Below are positions 11,690-24,400 of a stretch of DNA of 64,000 nt, piece by piece. Under the pieces are notes generated by a model. That model saw only the letters and a program-made list of their open reading frames with translations, was not told the DNA's origin and searched no databases. Position numbers and translations under genes: made by a program. Positions within the stretch are counted from its first letter, which is position 1. Every line of letters starts with the position of its first letter. The DNA comes from Centropus unirufus (lineage: Eukaryota; Chordata; Aves; Cuculiformes; Centropidae): contig VYZI01000108.1 of NCBI GenBank assembly GCA_013397695.1, forward strand, positions 1,826,402-1,890,401. The letters run 5' to 3'.

Positions 11690-11800
11690 CAATAATAGCA
11701 ATGTGATATTGCTATTATCACATTATAGCAATGCCATAATAATAATAGAAACATGATAATAACTATTAATAATAGTTGTTAATAATAATAATTACTATGT
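11690..11800. repeat. Cluster of AT-rich palindromes
   Basis: ATAATAGCAAT at 11692-11702 is exactly inverted at 11708-11718 with a 5-base loop. TGTGATA at 11702-11708 is inverted at 11716-11722, so two hairpins compete. AACTATTA and TAATAGTT form a third at 11761-11777. The rest is AT-rich (AAT)n-like sequence. Confidence 0.7.
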
Positions 11801-13254
11801 TTTTAGCAAAAGTAGTTGTGAAACTCGTAACAGAAATTTTTTAATGCTTTAAGCAGTATTGTTAAGAAGCTTGGAACAGAAATACGTGAGATAGAAAAAT
11901 GTGATATAAACGTGAATTTAAAGGAAAATAGAATCTGCTGGAGCAGAAGCAAGTTGATGCAGTTGGATACCATGCCACTCTATTTCTGTTCAGCCATGTT
12001 AAAAGTGCTGTAAATTACTATTCTCATCTAACTTCATCTCTTAGTATTTGCTCATATCTGTGGCTTTCTGTCATTTCAGTGCCACGTGTCAGTCAGATCT
12101 AGCACATTCAATCAATACCACTCACACAAGATGATCAGTAAGGCAATGTAGGAAGATCCTTATGTTGAGTTTCAGGTCTGCTGAAGTTAGCACTGCCTTT
12201 ATCAGGACATATAGATGCAATAGGGAATTATGCAGATACAGTATACATATCAGAATATAAACATTTCTGTATGGAAAATATCCAGAATAGGAATAAACCA
12301 ATGAGTCTCCAAAGTCTGAAAAACTCCAGTGAGGTCTGTGGTGGGCTTTCAGAAACATCAGTTACCTGCGAAGATGTCACACAGACCTAACAAAGGCTCA
12401 AAGGAGGCAGTCCTTCCAAGGGGTGGTTGTGTAGATGAGACAGACACAACTATAAGCTACTTTAAAAAATCCTAGACCTTATCTAATGCTTTGTTTCTTC
12501 TAATCATCACTTAAATATGAGAGCTGGTCATAGCCTCCCCTGGGAGGTGACATAAATGCCAGAGTCTGACTGTGCGTCTGGGCTGAGGCTGGTTGCTCTA
12601 CAGAGCACTGTAGACTCATCTTAAAATAGGAGACATTCACCTCTACAGCTGACATGAAGAGTTATCCCTGCTGGGCTGCACTTGGGGTGACTCACAGGAG
12701 GACTGAGATACAATTAAGTTTATAACCATAAAAATGACATGAAAGCAATCCCTATTTAATTGGAAAAGCATTAACATGTCAACCTCACCTAGAGCTTTCA
12801 AAAAATAAATATTGTGAAGCTAAAAGGCCTGCAAGGAATTACCTTTAAATTGTGATAGATAACTGCCTAACTATTCAGAAGAAGAGTGGAAATTACCAAC
12901 CTCCACTTCCTTAAGATTTCAGTAGAAATCTTGCCTTTCTTTTTTAAACAAATTGCACGCCTCCCAGAGAACACAACTTCTACCCCCTGCCCCCAGGTTG
13001 TAATAAACTAATACCACAGCTAGAAGAAGGAAGTAACAGGCTCCCGTTGGTTCACAAACAGGGATCTAGCTTACAGTATTCGATAAGCTCTCCAGATGGA
13101 AGACAGCAGTCCAAAGAAAGATTTTGCATCCGTAAGGTAATTTGAGGACATAGTTATCTGTAAAAGCCATTGCCTTTTTGGCGATATGTGGAAAGAGGCT
13201 GCCATTCTGAGTGCCTAGTTTCTTGTGGTTTTCTCTAGGTTGGTCCTGCCAGGT

Positions 13255-13465
13255 CCATTCTCCCCAGAAGGGGACCTTTGGGAAGGCCTGGGTGAGCCCA
13301 GAGGGCTTCAGGAAGGCTTGTGTGGCCTTTCAGAAGCCCTGGGTGAGCTATGAGGGGTTCAAGAAGGCCTGTGTGGGCCTTGGGAAGATCTGGGTGAACA
13401 CTTAGGGCTTTTTGAAGGCCTGGGGGGGCTTTTTGAAGGCCTGGCTGAACCCTTAGGGCTTGGGG
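13255..13465 (+). repeat. Minisatellite, 30/21-bp units, left block
   Basis: Imperfect units of the form GGGCTTCAGGAAGGCCTGTGT with or without a 9-base GAGC...GA extension, the same family as 14021-14370. It is separated from that block by an unrelated 31-bp array. Confidence 0.85.
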
Positions 13466-14020
13466 AAGAGTGGGATTACGGGAGGGGGGGTGGCATTAGA
13501 GTCATATTAGGAGGTCTGGGGTGGGGTTTTACTGAGCTTAGGAGGGAAGGGGTGGGGTTAGACTGGGATTAGGGGAGTAGGGATGGGTTTAGACAGGTAT
13601 TAGGGGAGCAGAGGTGGGATTATACTGGGATAAGGGGAGCAGAGGTGGGATTAGACTGGGATTAGGGGAGCAGGGATGGGATTAGGGGAGCGGTGAAGGA
13701 GTTTGGCTGAGATTAGGGGAGCAGGAATGGGGTTAGACTGGGATTAGGGCAGCAGGGGTGGTATTAGACTGGGATTAAGGGAGCAGGAATGGGATTAGGC
13801 TAGGATTGGGGGAGCAATGTTGGAATTAGACTGGGATTAGGGGAGAAGAAATGGGGTTAGACTGGGATTAGGGGAGTAGGGGTAGGACTAGACTGGGATT
13901 GGGGAAGCAATGTTGGGATTAGACTAGGATTAGGGGAGCCAGAATGGGGTTAGACTGGAATTAGGGGAGCAGCGGTGGGATTAGACTGGGATTAGGGCAG
14001 AGGGGATGCAATTAGACTGG
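13466..14020 (+). repeat. G-rich minisatellite, 31-bp units
   Basis: About 17 imperfect copies of a unit reading GGGATTAGACTGGGATTAGG then GGAGCAGGGAT. GGGATTAGGGG cores give many quadruplex-type G runs, for example 13472-13490 and 13544-13567. The TTAGGG hexamers are part of the longer unit and not a telomere array. Confidence 0.9.
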
Positions 14021-14370
14021 GATCTCTGTGGGCTTTGGGAAAGCCTGGGTGACCCTTGAGAGCTTCAGGAAGGCCTTGGTGAGTTTTGTGGGCTTTGGAA
14101 AGGTCTGTGTGGGCTTTGCAAAGGCCTGGGTGAGCAATGAGGGCTTCAGGAAGGCCTGTGTGGGCTTTTGGAAGATCTGGGTGAGCCCTGGGGGCTGCAG
14201 GAAGGCCTTGGTGAGTTCTGTGGGCTTTGGGAAGGCCTGGGTGAGACTTGAGGATTTCAGTAAGGCCTTGGTGGGCTTTAGAGAGGTCTTGGAATGCCCT
14301 GAGATCTTCAGAAAAGCCTGGGCGAGCTCTATGGGCATTGGGAAGGCCTGGCTGAGCCTTGGGGGCTTCC
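14021..14370 (+). repeat. Minisatellite, 30/21-bp units, right block
   Basis: About twelve imperfect units of 30 or 21 bases (GGGCTTTGGGAAGGCCTGGG plus TGAGCCTTGA). Because both unit lengths are multiples of three, the block stays open in frame on both strands (plus 14028-14423, minus 14338-14012). The implied peptides are simple repeats and not recognised proteins. Confidence 0.88.
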
Positions 14371-15412
14371 TCTATTCTTTAAGTGTCAAATTTTGTTGTG
14401 TATATGAAAAGTGCACATCATAGCAGCTGGCAAAAATGCCATTGAATAATTTTAATAATAGCAGAAAGCTAATTGCTTGTCAGCAGAAAATTTCTTCTCT
14501 AGAACTGGCAGAAACCACACAGAATATCCTTGTTGCTGAAAGGCTCAAGCTAGTCAATTTTGTAAAAATCTAACAGAAATTGTATGAACATCTGTATTTT
14601 GGTGAGGTATGGCTGCTGAAATGAGTACATAATTGATGTGAAATACTGCCAGCATGCTCAGATAAAATAACAGAATTTAAGAAGATGAAATCACTTCCGT
14701 TGTGACGTGACCATCAGATGAAGAGAGGTGTTCTGGCTTTTGGAAGAGTTTTATATTAGTTTTTACACACTGAAGACTTTCATTTCACATCTTTTAATTG
14801 AGAGTATTATGTAGCGACGCACTCTGCCTGCTAAACATTAATGAATGCTCTTTTTGGCACATTTGTGAGAAATGTAAATATTAATAGAATTGCCATATTA
14901 CAGATTTAAAGCCCCTAAATTATAGTCAGTGACTGGTTTTTTTGGATGTATTTTTGTCAATAAGGACAACTCCCTACAATTCAGTATGGCAAATAGAAAC
15001 ATGTTCAAGTTACCTCACTTTTGTCAAGGTTACTGTGAATAAGTTGAGGAAATTTGTATTTTTTGTGCTTTGTATACTTTTCTCCTGAAGGAATAGCAAA
15101 CCCAGCCCTTAAATCTTATAAACCTCAGTTCAGTTCCCTAAACTTTGGACTTGTCCTTCTTACCATTGAAATGTGACATCATTTCTGGTCACTGACTTGG
15201 TACTGGAATAGGTTCCAATTCTTGGAGTTTTAGTCTTGTGAATTGCTTCCAGCTCCCATTGCTCTACTTCCCATACCATACTTGTTGGTGTTACCCACAA
15301 CTGTCCAGTGTTGATCTTGAGGAGATGCAGGGGAGTCTCCAGCATCAGCAATGGCTCTGCCTGGGTTGTCCTTCTGAGCATCTCCTCTGAAATCCAGGCT
15401 GAGCTAATCTGT

Positions 15413-15548
15413 ATGGAATCATAGAATGGTTTGGGGTTGGAAGGGGCCTTTAAGAGCATCTAGATCCAACTCCACTGCCATGGGCTGGAACGCCTTCCAA
15501 TAGATCAGGTTGCTCAAAGCCTCATCAAATCTGGCCTTGAACACGAAT
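15413..15548 (-). mobile_element. CR1 LINE fragment
   Basis: Starts AATCATAGAATGGTTTGGGG then TTGGAAGGGGCC, and includes the antisense of the LEEFKARFDEAL-type CR1 tail. Well preserved, so relatively young. Confidence 0.92.
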
Positions 15549-18192
15549 GAACCACAGTAGTAAATGAGACAGATGTGCATGCATTTTAAAAAAACAACAA
15601 AAAAACAACCAAACAAAACCAAGTTGAAAATGTACCTAAAACTAAAAAGAAACTCCTAAGGAAGATCACTTATTTTGCAGTGCCTGACAAAACTAATCAG
15701 CCTGAATGACTAAGCCATTACATATTTGGAAGTACAATATTGGATTCACAAATAACCTCTCAGAAGATAATTTTGAAACTTTCAGCAGAACTAGTTCCAT
15801 AAAGTATTTCAGTTTTTCATATAACTGCAATTCAAAGAAACACTTTGAAATGAAACAAGAGCAGATAGCCATCATTTCTATCTTAGATGAGACCCTAACT
15901 TAGTAACAACCCAATAATTTTTGCTATATCTTTACTTTTGTACAGAGCTGTCAGTGAGAAGATGATCTAAATATTTCATATTTCATGTGGGTCTTGTCCT
16001 TTTGTTTTGATATAATACTGGAGACACAAATAGCTGGAAGAACAGATATAATAAATTGATTGATAGGAACATGGAAGAGAAATATAGGAAATCACACACA
16101 ATGATAGCCCGTCTTACTGCTGTGCCGAGCAAGTCACTTGAAATCTCAAGTTCTTGCACTGAGCTTATGCCCAGGCAACAGGCTCTGAAACTCATCATGT
16201 TCTCACAGTCTGAAAGAACTCATACCTGTTGAATCTATGGGTTCACTATAAAGACCCTCTTTTTCTTTTTTTTCCTGAACAGGCCTGTGATAGGGGCAGA
16301 ATCTCACTGGTATAGATTCCAGCTTCTCATTTGCCAAATGTATTTTTAACTACTTATTTCGAGTGGCTGATCTGCGCTTTGGTTTAGTGTTATTTTTACA
16401 AAGATATTTTGTAGCTGTGTGAAAGGTGCTGAGGGTGCACTTCCAGAACCCTTTTATACATATGCAGAAATAATGAAGAAACAAATAAATGCTCCTTTAA
16501 CATGACCTCATTAAGAGCAAAGCCAAATTCCTGCAAGAGAAAGCCAGCTGAGCAGAATTTTCCAAGTGCCTTTGTTACAACATTGTTTCTGTTCCCATTG
16601 CATCTCAGGGTCCTAGTCACAGGCCAGGGTGTTATGATGCTAAGTACCAAGCAAAAATAAAAAGGATGTCTTTGCTCAAAGGGGCTTTTATAACAACAGT
16701 GGTCAACTTGGAACAATGTCTGCCAGTAGAACCCTGGAGCGTTTTTCCAAGTGTAGACGTGTGCATCAGCACTTTCTTTTTAACCAGGCTCGAGGACAGA
16801 TGAGATTGGTGTGATGATATCTGAAGTTCCATTTCAGCTGCTGTGTAGAAAGTCATAAATGCTTCAGAAGCACCAAGCTGTACACTTGATGTACTTTGAA
16901 GAGGTAAGTTAAAACCCAAATGCTAATCAGCCGACTATGTAGAGATGAAGCAGGAACAGTCAGCTCAGGTTTTCAAGTCAGTATTGCTGAGGGAGTTTGC
17001 TTTTGTAAACACTTGTGATCATGTTTTCTATGTCTACAACCATCTGAAATTTTGCATAGCTGCAGACTGAACATCTGCATAAATTTGAATGAAAGATTTA
17101 GAAAACAAATAAGAAGATTATGTGGCAAAATTGCATCTTTGTTGCAGCATTTTGGAGCTCAGACACAAAAAATCTGACATATGAAACTAACAAGATGAAA
17201 TTGTGTTTTCAATACGTATCATCCATCTGGCTGTTAACTTTTATCACCTGTATGTTCAGGTTTGAGCTGAAGGTGACACGTTGCTGGGATCAAGGAAGTC
17301 ATTATGGATTGTTAAGCAAGTTCTGATAAATGGTCTTTATGGACTTATACTTGGGGAGCTAAAGGATTCATCTGTCAAATCTCACAGTGGCAGTGATGCA
17401 GATGAGCAGTATTTTTGGGGACCCAGGGTTTCACTAATCTAGAAGTGACAGCTGTGCTTTCATTAAGAGAAAAGAACTTTGCTCATGGGTTCCTGTGGCA
17501 AGGGACACTTTTCACATTTGCTGGAGTGCAGGAGACTTCAGGGTCCTACACATTGAACCTTTATTCAGACATCCGTGTTTGACCCATATCTGCATTTTAG
17601 TGATTTGTGATACCTTCCCAGGCTCTGATCGTGCCCTGACGCATGGCCTTCCTCGGTTATGCAACATCAAATTAGAGAAATGTATGTGACCAAAGGCTGC
17701 AAAGGAGAAAAACAAGCACAACTCTCCTGTATCAAAAGGGGAAAAGCAAAATCTCTACAAGACGATTTTACATCCCTTGGAAAGACACATGGATTGTTAA
17801 AGTGAAAAAAAATTACACCTATCATTGGCTCCCATAGCCGCCCAGATGGGACACACCTACTGGAAAATAGCTCCTCCCTGCCCCCCTCCCTGTATCCTAC
17901 TTTCCTTACATGCTGTGATTTGGGGAAATCACTTCGACAGAGGAGCAGAGACACAAATCTGGTAGTTGAGAGGCTGAAGAACAGGGAAGGACTAGAAAGG
18001 GAGTGACAGATTCAAATGTCTGCCGTTTCCAATTCTAGCCTCTTATCTTTTCATTATTAACACCTAAAGTCCTAAATAATATCAAGCTCCATTTCTAGAA
18101 AGCACAACTAAAAACAAAGACAGTTTCCACAAAATGTCATTTTTTCCCAACTGGGGAAAACTGAATTATTTTTGGATTAACCAGAATCAAAC

Positions 18193-18209
18193 CTTTTTTT
18201 TTTTTTTTT
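18193..18209 (+). repeat. Poly(T) run
   Basis: About 17 consecutive T, simple sequence. Confidence 0.9.
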
Positions 18210-18514
18210 GTTAAACTAAATCAAAGCATATAATTCTAGATCAGACCAGGACAAATCTGAGCTGTTAGTACTGATGTTCCAATTCACCCAGTTAATCTCT
18301 AAATCAGGATTTTTGCCTAGATTAAACTCTGGTACTATATGAGAGTTTGCCTGTAGATCGCACCAGCCCTTGCAAGTTTGTAAGCTGGAGCACGTGTAGA
18401 GGGAGCGGGATGAAGGGAAAGGAAGCCCTTGGGCAGAATGGCAGTTCAGGTGGACGCTGTTTTGTTTTGAGTGTTGCAACTTTTTAGTGAAATTAGAATT
18501 GAACGGAAATTGGG

Positions 18515-18560
18515 TTTTGAATCCTAGAAGTGCAGCTTGGAAGGACCTGGAGGGTTAAAA
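18515..18560 (-). mobile_element. Possible short CR1 tail
   Basis: GAATCCTAGAAGTGCAGCTT followed by GGAAGGACCTGGAGG resembles the first 45 bases of an antisense CR1 tail. The match ends there. Confidence 0.35.
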
Positions 18561-19360
18561 CTGGAGATAAAAAGCTGTGAGCAGCAATCCAGCAGTCTGG
18601 AGTATTTCAGAGAAGTCCTCCACATTTTAAAAACAGACAAAATAGTAGGCAAATATGGCTCTCCAGCTTTTTTTGTTCTGCCACTTTCTTTCATCCATCA
18701 GCTAGCAATGCTAATATTCATACCCTGTATATATTTTTTTCCATGGATATTTCTTTAAAAAGAGGGTATGTTTAAAAATATGATTGAAATTAATGATTCA
18801 TGAGCAAATATCAGCAGGCTCTTGTTTCAGGGTGTCAACAGGATAGCTACTTTTGTACTGCTGAGTTGGTTGAAAACATGCAGTTGAAACCACTGGTGGC
18901 CTCCTTTGCTTATTCCTCCATTAGCTTTTATTGTCTTTAATGTAAACCTTGGTAATTCTTCCACTGATTTGAATAAATAATAATTACCATTCAGTAATTC
19001 TTGTTATAGCATAGCCTAATTAGTCTCTGTAGCTGGCTGAAGCCTTTTAATCATGAAGACAGAATTAAGTACAGGATAAACAACGCACCCCTCTCCCAAA
19101 ACAGCGTTCCCTTCAACATCTTTTTTTTTTTCTCAAGGAACTATGGAAAAACATTACTGTTTTAAAAAGCATTTTAACTTATTTTTTTAACGTGATTGCC
19201 TATTCTTAAATTGCTGACATTTTTATTTTTGCTCTCTTGGGTCTCAGCTGGAAGATAAACCATGTCTTCAAATGCAGATAACATATTTATCCTTAAGTAA
19301 TCTTCCAGGAATGATGTTGCATGCATAAAACATCAGACATACAATAGACCAAACTAAGCT

Positions 19361-19416
19361 CTTGTGCAAGTCTATTAAAGTCAATGAGTTACACCAAGAA
19401 CGAATTCGGCCCAGTT
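19361..19416 (-). repeat. Old interspersed repeat, antisense copy
   Basis: TTAAAGTCAATGAGTTACACC and GAACGAATTCGGCCCAG are the reverse complement of the same motif order (gggcc.aattc ... ggtgtaactcattgactt). Confidence 0.45.
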
Positions 19417-21429
19417 CTGGAGAATAATGCACAGCCTATCAGATTATGTACAAGCAAACAGAATACCAGTGCTGCATAGTTGAACAATTTAATCCTGTTT
19501 TCATTTTGGCTCAAAAGCTTCTTGGTTAATAGTTTCTATTCTGTATAGGTTTTTGTACTGCAGCTACCACTACAGTATTCAAGTACCTTCTGATAAGGCA
19601 TTAAATAGTGTGACTAACAGCTGGTACATGCTTGTTTTCTCATCTTCTCCCATGAACTAGGAAGTTCTGTTTACAAGGAATCCTTATCAGGCGGAAAAGT
19701 ATTTGTCCATCAGGATTATTAAAAAGTGCAAACAGCCGTATTTGCACAGAGAACCAAATACTTAAGGGGAAAACAAAATTCTTTTCAATACAAATACAAA
19801 TTTAGACATATAATGTTTAAAAAGTGCTTTCTGATGATGTCTCAGAAAGAACACTTTGGAGCACAAATATATTCAAAATGCCTTTCTGTACCCTAAATTG
19901 TTTCAAAGCAAAATCTTGTAAGAAGAGACTGAGTTATCAAGTCAGTAGGTATCAAAGTGGCTCACCTCCTTGTGAAAGATGCTTTGCCATTTCTGAGACT
20001 GGGAAGCTGAGAGCAGAGCAGGATGGTAGAGTTTAAGGCTCAGCTCATGGGGTACTCAGGCAGCAGCCAGAGTAGACAACAGCAGTGTGAATGCTGTCCC
20101 TCTTCACCCAGAATAGGAAGGAGGCAAGTAAAACACACAATGAAATCAGAGAAAAAGGAGAACTTGGCATTTGAGCCACACCCCGTATGAATGAGTAGTA
20201 TACGTTTCTCAAGACAAAAAAAGAAATCTTAAAAAACAAAAAAAGGGTTAAGAAAAATTCAAAAGGAGCAGAAGTATGATGTTGCATGAAGTCACTTAAA
20301 TCCATGTGTGTATTCAAGCCCCAGGATCAGTTCTTACGCTGCATAAAACAGAAATCATGCCATTATTTGATTGTCTGCATTTGAATCTTGTATTTCAAAT
20401 TTCGATGAATCCTAGCAAGCACAGAAGTCATTACTCCCTAATTTGAATTCAATTGAGTAGCATCTGTGCAGAGAAGCTAATTGCACAGATTTTCTGTGGT
20501 CTTTATATGAAACATTTCCTCTTTTCTGCTTGAGATAGAAGGCTTTTGTTAGCCCTGCAGATAACCACAGTTCAAATTCATGCCTATCAGTAGTGTGTGT
20601 TCTTTGTTTTTGTTTCATCAGGTATTTGTGTGATCTTGATTCCCTCTTCTTTCACAGGGCTGCCACATAACGCCCATGATTTCTCCTAATACTTGATTCA
20701 TTGCGTAATAGCAATTCTGTGCCACCTCTTTTATCACAGACTGCCTCTCCATGCTGAGTTCAGGTGCGCCTGTGAGTCCCATCCCTCTTACTGCAAAAGT
20801 TTCTGTTGGCTTTGGGTTTTCTTGTGATGTGATTTATTTCAGCAAGATTTTCAAAAGACAGTAAATTAAACAGAAATAAACTTAGAAGGACTGGGAATTT
20901 GAAATACAAGATGAAGTTGCCTCCAAACTAGTCCATCTTGAAAGAGTGTCCAGGGATGGTTCAAACCACTATGATGAGTGTTCTACTCTGAGGATGCATC
21001 AATACAAGTTTTTTTCATCTGGAAGTTTATCTTGGGTAATTAACAGACCTGGAAACTTGTTTATGTGTTCAGCTAGCAGGCAGAGTCCATGTAGCTCCTG
21101 AGAAGGTAGTCAGCAGGTGAGGAATATTTGCATCACAAAGAAAAATGGAGCTAATGAAATAAAATTGTTAGCACCAGCACTGGCTTTCTCTCTAGTGCTG
21201 AAAAGAAAATATAACCTCATGTTATAATACTGCAACTCCAAAGATGCTAGATAGCGCAGCTACTTGCCTAATGACATTTATAAGCAGCCAAACTGAAATC
21301 TTGTGTGTACTTCAGATAAACAGATTTATTTCAATAGTACCTGTATCCTTGAACCCTATATTCTGTAATTGAATCAATCCACACAATCAGCATAAACATT
21401 TGTAATAACTGCTATAAATGTTGCATTAA

Positions 21430-21492
21430 AATGGGACCAAATTCTGCTGTCGGCAATGTGAATCTGTTCCTCTTCACTCCGGAGGGAGCTGT
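21430..21492 (+). repeat. Possible old interspersed repeat copy
   Basis: GGGACCAAATTCTGCTGTCG and TTCACTCCGGAGGGAGCTGT loosely follow the same pattern. Confidence 0.3.
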
Positions 21493-24400
21493 AAACACAG
21501 AACACCCAGCTCAAACTGCAAGAAAATTCACTTTTAGCTTGATGCATTTTTCCTGTTTATTATTCTCTAAGTCATATCAGACAGGGAAATACATTCTTCT
21601 TCTTGTGCTAAGAACTATATTGATTATGCGTTGTAGTTATAACAAGCCACCATTGCATCTTGCATTGTTTTTATCCCTTATGCCAGCTGGTGAAAGAAAC
21701 AGTCCAAATTCTTAAAAATTAACTGAATGTGGTATTGAACCAAAGGCAGGAGCATTTAAAGAAACAGTTAGAACCCAATGTGTAAAAGCAAAGACATAAA
21801 AATAAAGCAGACAGACTAAATTAGCTTTTAACTCCTGTGCTTCAGTCCCTGCTTTGTGATCTGTGACTCTTCAGTGGTGTAAAAGGAAATTCTAATCAAA
21901 AATATCCCTATCACTTAGGCACTATAATAACCTGCAATCTACAGGCTTTCAGGAGAGGTTAGTTAACCCGCTTTTGTTCAGCTCCTTATTCCCTACCATT
22001 TTCATTCTAAGCACCTAAGACAGAATGTCACAGAAATCTATGGGTTGATTTCTATTGAGAAATAAGGGAATGCGAAGTGCTGTGAAGTCTCTATTACTAT
22101 CTTTAAAGATCTCCATAATGACCAGTAGTACATCAGTAATTTACACCTTTTCCTGTTACAATCATCCGCATTAATGAAGGACTCCAAGACAGTCTCCATC
22201 TCCAAAAGCATTTTGTTTTTACACGTTCCATATAAAATTTATGATGAAATGTAAAATGCAAACGAATTGTGGCCAGGTAGGTAGATTTATCTTATCATAA
22301 TATTATGACAGTTTACTTAATTGTCTCACTGCTTGAACTGTGAGGGTGGTATGAGAAACAAAGCAGAAAGCTATAAGAACGCATGATGGCAGTTAGCACC
22401 TGTGGAAGGTGAAAATGCTTCATATTGCTGCTGTAATCTTCAGGGAAAAAAAAAGGATGATCTGAAAAATCCCCTAAAGACTCATTAAGAAGAATTCTAT
22501 TCGCACGTTAGTGTATTGTGCTAAATTTACTTGCAAATTTTGATGTCAGCAGCGGCTGGCACTAATGAAAATCTTATGCAACATCAGAGAGTTTAGTAAA
22601 AGTAAAAATAAAAAAAAAAAACACTTTAAGGAGATAGATCACACCATTCTGTAATTACTAGTTCAAGATTACATGAGAGCGTAATTAACAGCTCAGTGTT
22701 ACAAACACTGTCAAAAGGCAAGAGGACCCATTTACAGTATGTACAAACACCATTGCTAGGAAGGTTTTAATATTGTGCCTTTTATTTTTACTAGTGGTTC
22801 AAATGGCTTAGATAAACTAGGCGCCAGTAGGGAATTCTGACCAGATTAATGTTATCTACCGTGTTCCAGTTCAGGATGGCTCTTAAGCTGCTGCTTAAAT
22901 TCACTTCTCTAAAAATAAATTTCTTAAACATATGCTTGACGGTAACATGTACTAAGACTGCATTTTGTACAGCAGCACACACATAACTATTTTCCTGACT
23001 TTGATCCAGAAGGATACACTCATTTTAAACCCTTCCAACCAAGGCAAATAAGAATTTAGAATCTCTTGCTCAGAGGAATGCTATAATGCAAACCACGCTT
23101 CTCTCTGAAACAGATACAATAAAAACAAGACAATTCCTATTCACATGTGGTCAGGCCCTGCAGTGAAAGTACTGTGATGGCTCAGGGCTGATCTGGGGTC
23201 TACAAGAATGTGAATTTCTTTTCCTTTATGGAACTTCTAATTAATTGTGTTTAAAAAACATGGCAAGGGCTACCAGTCTTGACAGAGGGGCACTGTACTT
23301 TCATAAGCTGGGCAATAAATTTGAAATGAAGGAGAAGCTCATCAAATCAAAGGCAGCTAGAAGTCTTATCTAATGTAGTAGACTGTGCAAAAGTAAAATT
23401 CAAACCAATATTCCAGAGGGAAATGCTGACCCTAAGGGATTCTACTCATCAAGGGTAATACTTATTTCCAACCCCTTTCTGGATCCTGCGGTAGGTTTTC
23501 AATACTGCTGACAAATGTATGCTTCAATAAATCTGAATAAATCTTCTAAAAGATTTATTCTAAATCTTCCATTTTTCAGTTTAAAAATTTTACCCCTCAT
23601 CCTGTAACATTCCCCTACCCAGAGAAAAATGAGAAAAAACCATCAGTGACCTCAATAACATCAGGCACTTCTCATCCTGCTGGAAAGCACAATATGATGT
23701 AGTGTCGTGCCAGACATCATAGGGCTTTCCACACTGGAGGAAGCCCTATGGGCTGTCACTGGTATGAGGACCATTTCTCCATTCAGGAATTCTGCAATGA
23801 TAGGGACCAGAGTGGTTTTGGCACCAATACCTGCTCTCTTGGTTATGCCAGCTTTAATTTTTGTTCTCTTCATGTTATCCTACAGCATTCCATGAAAGAG
23901 CTCATGTCATAACACAGCTCAGATAGATCACTGATCTGATCTGTAACTCTGCTTATTGAACATAAGCATCTCTGGTTTGCAATTGAGGTGCTGTAGTAGG
24001 ACTAATAACAGGAGCTTCTAGCCCAATGAACTCCTGAAGCTTTTGCTAGCTCGGGAATTCAAAGGCCAAGTCATATAACAAACCAACTGGAAGAAAAAAA
24101 ACTCATTAAAATCTCTTTCAGTCACCACATTAATATATTTTAAAAGGACTACATAAAGTTGAAAGGAAAAGTTACTTGCATAAATACGTGTTAGCTTAGT
24201 TTGCTCCATACAATAGATAAATTGTTAACTCGAAAGGATTTAATATATACTGACAGCACTGCTTTGATCTGTATTTTTTCCTTTTCTTTATTTCTCTGCA
24301 ATTTAATGGTGGAAATAGAGGATTTAATTGTGACCTGCCTATAGATAAGGTTATTATCAATATTTTTTTGCACAAGTGCATTACTGTTTGGGATGTCCAC

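Larger units (their letters stand above)
5646..13254. other. Intergenic sequence, no gene seen
   Basis: AT-rich unique DNA with the small repeats listed separately. The longest frame (6261-6725, 154 codons) has no recognisable domain, signal or codon pattern. Confidence 0.6.

Noticed and set aside
13500..14020. TTAGGG hexamers suggesting an interstitial telomere.
   Set aside because: The hexamers occur once per 31-bp unit and never in tandem, so they are part of a minisatellite.
23661..23895. Complementary 60-70-codon frames on both strands with fairly even composition.
   Set aside because: No homolog or domain could be recognised and there is no splice or promoter context.
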